Part shown: piece by piece, positions 61,216 to 64,000 of the stretch
Numbering within the stretch: position 1 is the first letter of the stretch
How the letters are laid out: each line of letters opens with the position of its first letter
Origin: Motacilla alba alba
Taxonomy: Eukaryota; Chordata; Aves; Passeriformes; Motacillidae
Direction of reading: 5' to 3'
Assembly: GCF_015832195.1 (NCBI RefSeq)
Contig: NC_052018.1
Location: 3,299,356 to 3,363,355, forward strand
Length of the DNA stretch: 64,000 nucleotides
Translations under genes and position numbers: made by a program
The notes under the pieces: generated by a model
The model's database searches: none
What the model was told of the DNA's origin: nothing
What the model saw: only the letters and a program-made list of their open reading frames with translations

Positions 61216-61839
61216 TCGTGCCTCTCTGAGGTAAAATGTCCCCAAGGCACAGCACAGAGAAGTAGGATTGGGCAGGGGGGTTTTATCCCACAGTGAAGCT
61301 GTCCCAGGCTGCTCCTCAGGGTAAGGGGGAGAATTGAGGATACACATCAAAGCCTTTGATGCCTTCCCATGGCCTGAGACAGCAGAAATAACACTAATAA
61401 GCTGAGATGCTGCATGGCAAAGCAGCAAGGAGAAAACTCAAACCACCAAAGAAAACACCACAGAACTGTCCAGGGAAACAGAAACTTTGGATAAGAGGTT
61501 GGGCAGCAAAGCTGTGTTGCAATTTGGGCAGCTCATTCTCAGGCGGTCTGGGCTGATAATTTCGGTTTGACCTCTTGGTTTCACATCAAAATGGGGATTG
61601 GGAGGAAGGGAGAAAGAGTGGATGGGGAGCGGGAAACAAATATGTGCTCAAAATGGGTTGTGATCCCCCAAAAGTAACAGCAGAAATACACACAGAGCCC
61701 CCAGCCATGTACTACTGGCACAAAGTGACACAGCAAGGACAGGCCAGGAAAATTTGGGTTCTCTCCTTGCACAGCAGGGCAGCACCCTCAGGGTTTGCAG
61801 CAGGGGATCGGGCAGGGTGCCTGTCCCCTGGGATGCAGG

Positions 61840-62575
61840 ACACCATCAGGCTTTGCACCCTGAGGAGTGGCTGCACACCTGGAGTGTGGGACAGTTCAGT
61901 GGGTGACAGGGAGGGTGCACGGTGCTGCTCCCGGGGTGCAGAACACCATCAGGGCTGGCTTTGCACCCTAAAACCAGCCAGGTAGGTGTAGGGGTGCCCT
62001 CCTGCTGCATGCCAGACCGGGTCCCCGGCTGGGCAGGTTTGGCACTCCCAGGGATGGCCAGTGGTGCTGGCATTCCCAATCCGGGGCGCTGGATCCAAAT
62101 GGGATTTGCACCCTGAGATGACCGTGTGGGTGCATGGTGCCCAACCCGGGGCACTGCATCCGAACGGGATTTGCCCCCCAGGAATGGCCGGAGAGTGCCT
62201 GGATCCCTACCCCAATGCACTGAATCCGGACGGGGTTTGCACTCCCGGGACCGCAGGTGGGTGCCTAGGGGCCAAGCCCGGAGCGCTGGATCCGAGCAGG
62301 GTGTGCATCCCGTGCCCGGGTGGGTGCGTGGGTGCCTCCCTCGGGCCACCGATCCGGGCAGGATTTGCACTCCCGGGAATTCCCTGGTGGACTCGTGGGT
62401 ACCGAATCCGGACAAGGTTTGCACCCGCAGGGATCTCCGGTGAGTGCCCCTGGGCACTGAATCCCGACAGGATTTGCACCTGGATGGCTGGGTGGGTGCC
62501 CGGGTGCTCCCCCCTGGGCACCGGATCCGGGCAGGGTTTGCACCCCCGGGGATGCCCGGGTGGGTCCCCGATCTC
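61840..62575. repeat. GC-rich minisatellite in SOX7 intron 1 (54-67 bp units)
   Basis: A core of the type ATCCGGRCAGGRTTTGCACYCC recurs with its TTT at 62038, 62105, 62170, 62236, about 62302 (degenerate), 62364, 62418, 62473 and 62537. Each core is followed by a GGGTGGGTGCC-like tail. Unit lengths are 54-67 bp, with two short units in the middle. Two more diverged copies lie at about 61850 and 61960. The array ends within about 50 bp of the SOX7 exon 1 donor. It leaves long chance reading frames open on both strands, which should not be taken as genes. Confidence 0.88.
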
Positions 62576-62910
62576 CCTCCGCGCGTCGCCCCCCAAACCC
62601 GCGCCCCCCGCGCTCCTCACCGAGCATCTTGCTGAGCTCCGCGTTGTGCAGGTCGGGGTTCTGCACCGCCAGCCGCTTCCTCTCGTCCTTCGCCCACACC
62701 ATGAACGCGTTCATGGGCCGGCGGATGCGGCTCTCGGAGCCCTTCTCGCCCTGCGACGCTCGGGGGGGTGGCCCTGGGGACAGCCCCTCGCCCGCGTCCC
62801 CCTCCAGCCGCTCCGGCCAGGGGAATGTGCTGAGCAGCGCAGCCATGGCCCCCCGGCCCCCCCCCGCCCCGCCGCGCTGCCCTCGGGGTCCCCGCGCAGT
62901 CCCAGCCTCC
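62570..62910. promoter_or_regulatory. CpG-rich block over SOX7 exon 1
   Basis: Dense CG dinucleotides (GCGCGTCGCC, CCCGCGCC, CCGCCGCGC) cover exon 1, the donor site and the start codon, in contrast to the CpG-poor DNA outside the SOX7 region. This is typical of a developmental transcription factor promoter island. Edges are approximate and were not computed. Confidence 0.6.
62621..62846 (-). CDS. SOX7: SOX7 exon 1 coding part (N-terminus and first half of HMG box)
   Basis: Seen: ATG at 62846 in a good context (G at -3, G at +4). 226 coding bases give [16 protein letters not shown] and then an HMG box from about residue 40 ([20 protein letters not shown]). The exon ends after ...SKMLG at a GTGAGG donor (62620-62615), in phase 1 inside a Gly codon. 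Known: group F SOX genes (SOX7, SOX17, SOX18) have one intron within the HMG box at this place. The [12 protein letters not shown] version of the box and the MxxLL..PWPE start are SOX7-like, whereas SOX17 and SOX18 have AQQ. SOX7 binds the minor groove at ACAAT-type sites and acts in endothelial, endodermal and cardiac development. The frame stays open 81 codons upstream to another ATG at 63089. I chose 62846 because it matches the family N-terminus and because the likely TATA box lies between the two ATGs. Confidence 0.96.
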
Positions 62911-62926
62911 TGCCCGGCCTCTCCCG

Positions 62927-62961
62927 TATTTATGAGCTCCTTGGAAAAAGCCTCCTCCAAT
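62927..62961 (-). promoter_or_regulatory. SOX7 core promoter: TATA-like and CCAAT boxes
   Basis: On the minus strand, ATAAATA (62933-62927) lies 81 bp upstream of the SOX7 ATG, and an inverted CCAAT box (ATTGG, 62961-62957) lies about 25 bp further upstream. A start about 30 bp after the TATA element would be near 62900 and would leave a 5'UTR of about 55 nt. This placement supports the 62846 start codon over the upstream in-frame ATG. Confidence 0.45.
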
Positions 62962-62990
62962 GACACCGAAGGGACTCGCTGCTCCTCCTT

Positions 62991-63000
62991 GTTTGCAAAC
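62991..63000. promoter_or_regulatory. Palindromic forkhead/SOX-like site upstream of SOX7
   Basis: GTTTGCAAAC is a perfect 10-bp palindrome resembling a forkhead core (TGTTTGC/GCAAACA). On the minus strand it runs on into ACAAGG, which is close to a SOX core. It sits about 95 bp upstream of the predicted transcription start. Binding is inference only. Confidence 0.25.
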
Positions 63001-64000
63001 TCCTCAGCCCCGGCCGGGATGGTGCTGCGAGAAAACTTCTCCCCACCCCTCTGCCCGGCACCCCCCCGGGGAAGCAGCACCCCCAACACCCCCCTTTCTC
63101 CTTCCCGCTGCCCCCTCCCCCTCTTTTATTATTATTTTTCCTTATTTTGCTCGCTGAAAGGGAGCGAGGAGAGAGCTGGAGATGTCCCGCCCCCAAACAG
63201 CCCCGCTGCCCTCCTTCACCTCAGAGACCTTCAAACTTTAAAGGCTGGGGGGTAACACAGAGAGGAGATAAAGGCACCGAAAACTGGGGTAAAAAAGGAA
63301 AATGGCACCGAAAGGAAGATCCTACTGGGGTGCAAAAGTCCCCTCCCCAGGCTTTGACAAGCTGCAGGAACTCTCTTTGCCAAGGGAAATCGAGGCACAG
63401 ATCCCACAGGCAGGGACAGCTTTTCCCTACTTCTCCTGCTTTAATCACCAGCCCAGGCTGTGCTTTGCCCACCCCATGTGGGTTTTCACCCCAAATTTCC
63501 AGATCCCTTTATATGGGATGGAAACTGGGACACAATGAACCTGCTGGCGGGTGCTTGTCCAGCCTGGTCAGAATCCTAAGGGAGCTTTTAGGGGAAAACA
63601 AGGCAGGGATGGGGCTGGACACAGCTCACAGAGGATGAAACATCTTCAGTCGGTCCCCGCTGCCCATCCCTGGACACTGGGACACAAAGGATCTTTTCCT
63701 TGCTGCTGCTTTTTATGGAGTGCTGCCCCAACCCAAAAAGGCTGGATGGGATGGAAGTCCCAAAGCCACACAATGGTGTTCCCCACTAACCCCAGCTGGG
63801 TGTTCCCAAGGGTGGGAAAGTCATCCAAGCAGCATTCCTCTCACTAGGACAAAGGATCTCCAGGAAGGTGGTGGCACCGAAAAGCCCCAGCCGGCTGCCC
63901 TTTCCCGGCGCATCCCTACAGCCTGCCCTGGGGAATGTATTTGGTGGCTGGATTCCTGAATGATTTTGACCCGAGGAGTTGGGGCTGCGGGGCTGCAGCG
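63001..64000. other. SOX7 upstream flank
   Basis: C-rich DNA around 63050-63120, then a short AT-rich patch (TATTATTATTTTTCCTTATT) and mixed sequence. PINX1, expected next by synteny, is not seen here. No repeat family is recognised in this kilobase. Confidence 0.45.

Larger units (their letters stand above)
60727..62620 (-). other. SOX7: SOX7 intron 1 (1,894 bp, GT-AG, phase 1)
   Basis: The donor GTGAGG at 62620 and acceptor CAG at 60727 join a split Gly codon within the HMG box and restore LGKSW across the junction. The intron holds one CR1 fragment (61098-61215). Its donor-proximal 800 bp are filled by a GC-rich minisatellite. No other coding signal was seen. Confidence 0.93.

Noticed and set aside
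62061..62963. 300-codon plus-strand frame and a 203-codon minus-strand frame (61846-62457) over the SOX7 intron and exon 1
   Set aside because: They arise from the GC-rich minisatellite whose units lack stops in several frames, and from the CpG-rich exon. The repeated peptides mirror the DNA repeat.
1..64000. A new defence, biosynthetic or otherwise undescribed multi-gene system
   Set aside because: The window is vertebrate nuclear DNA with two known genes. No gene cluster, CRISPR-like array, conserved operon or unknown multi-exon gene could be supported.

Overview
The window looks like nuclear DNA of a bird, most likely a songbird (passerine). About thirty 3'-truncated CR1 LINE fragments carry the typical avian ATTCTGTG-type tail. 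There is one tRNA-headed, CR1-tailed SINE of the kind known from zebra finch, and there are two solo retroviral LTRs. Spliced coding exons sit in long, AT-rich, gene-poor DNA. There are no operons, CRISPR arrays, tRNA genes or bacterial-type genes.

Only two genes can be supported, both on the minus strand. The first is one exon of RP1L1 (14369-15026), holding the start codon, the first doublecortin domain and most of the second. The second is a complete two-exon SOX7 (CDS 62846-62621 joined to 60726-59822, 376 codons), with a GC-rich first exon, a TATA/CCAAT-like promoter at about 62927-62961 and a 3'UTR running to a poly(A) signal near 58469. The order and relative strand RP1L1-SOX7 match human 8p23.1 as I remember it. 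RP1L1 is a photoreceptor axoneme protein and SOX7 is an SRY-box F group transcription factor of endothelium and endoderm. They are neighbours by ancient synteny, not by shared function.

Layout: 1-14368 is RP1L1 intron, or sequence beyond the visible exon, and contains no recognisable later exon. 15027 to about 58450 is RP1L1 5' region plus intergenic DNA, dominated by CR1 fragments. Within it, 27.7-31.6 kb is a nested pile of CR1 copies and two 398-bp LTRs of one family. 43.5 kb has a perfect 59-bp tandem duplication, 48.6 kb a long hairpin and 52.9-53.2 kb a TA microsatellite. 58450-62960 is SOX7, whose single intron contains a GC-rich minisatellite of 54-67 bp units directly beside exon 1. 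62960-64000 is SOX7 upstream DNA.

I found no new multi-gene system. The items most worth checking are the missing downstream RP1L1 exons, the intronic minisatellite beside the SOX7 splice donor, the LTR with a tRNA-Trp-type primer site and small duplications, the 48.6-kb hairpin, and a CpG-richer LTR-like block at 9.0-9.95 kb. Repeat boundaries were judged by eye and are approximate unless a duplication or splice site fixes them.
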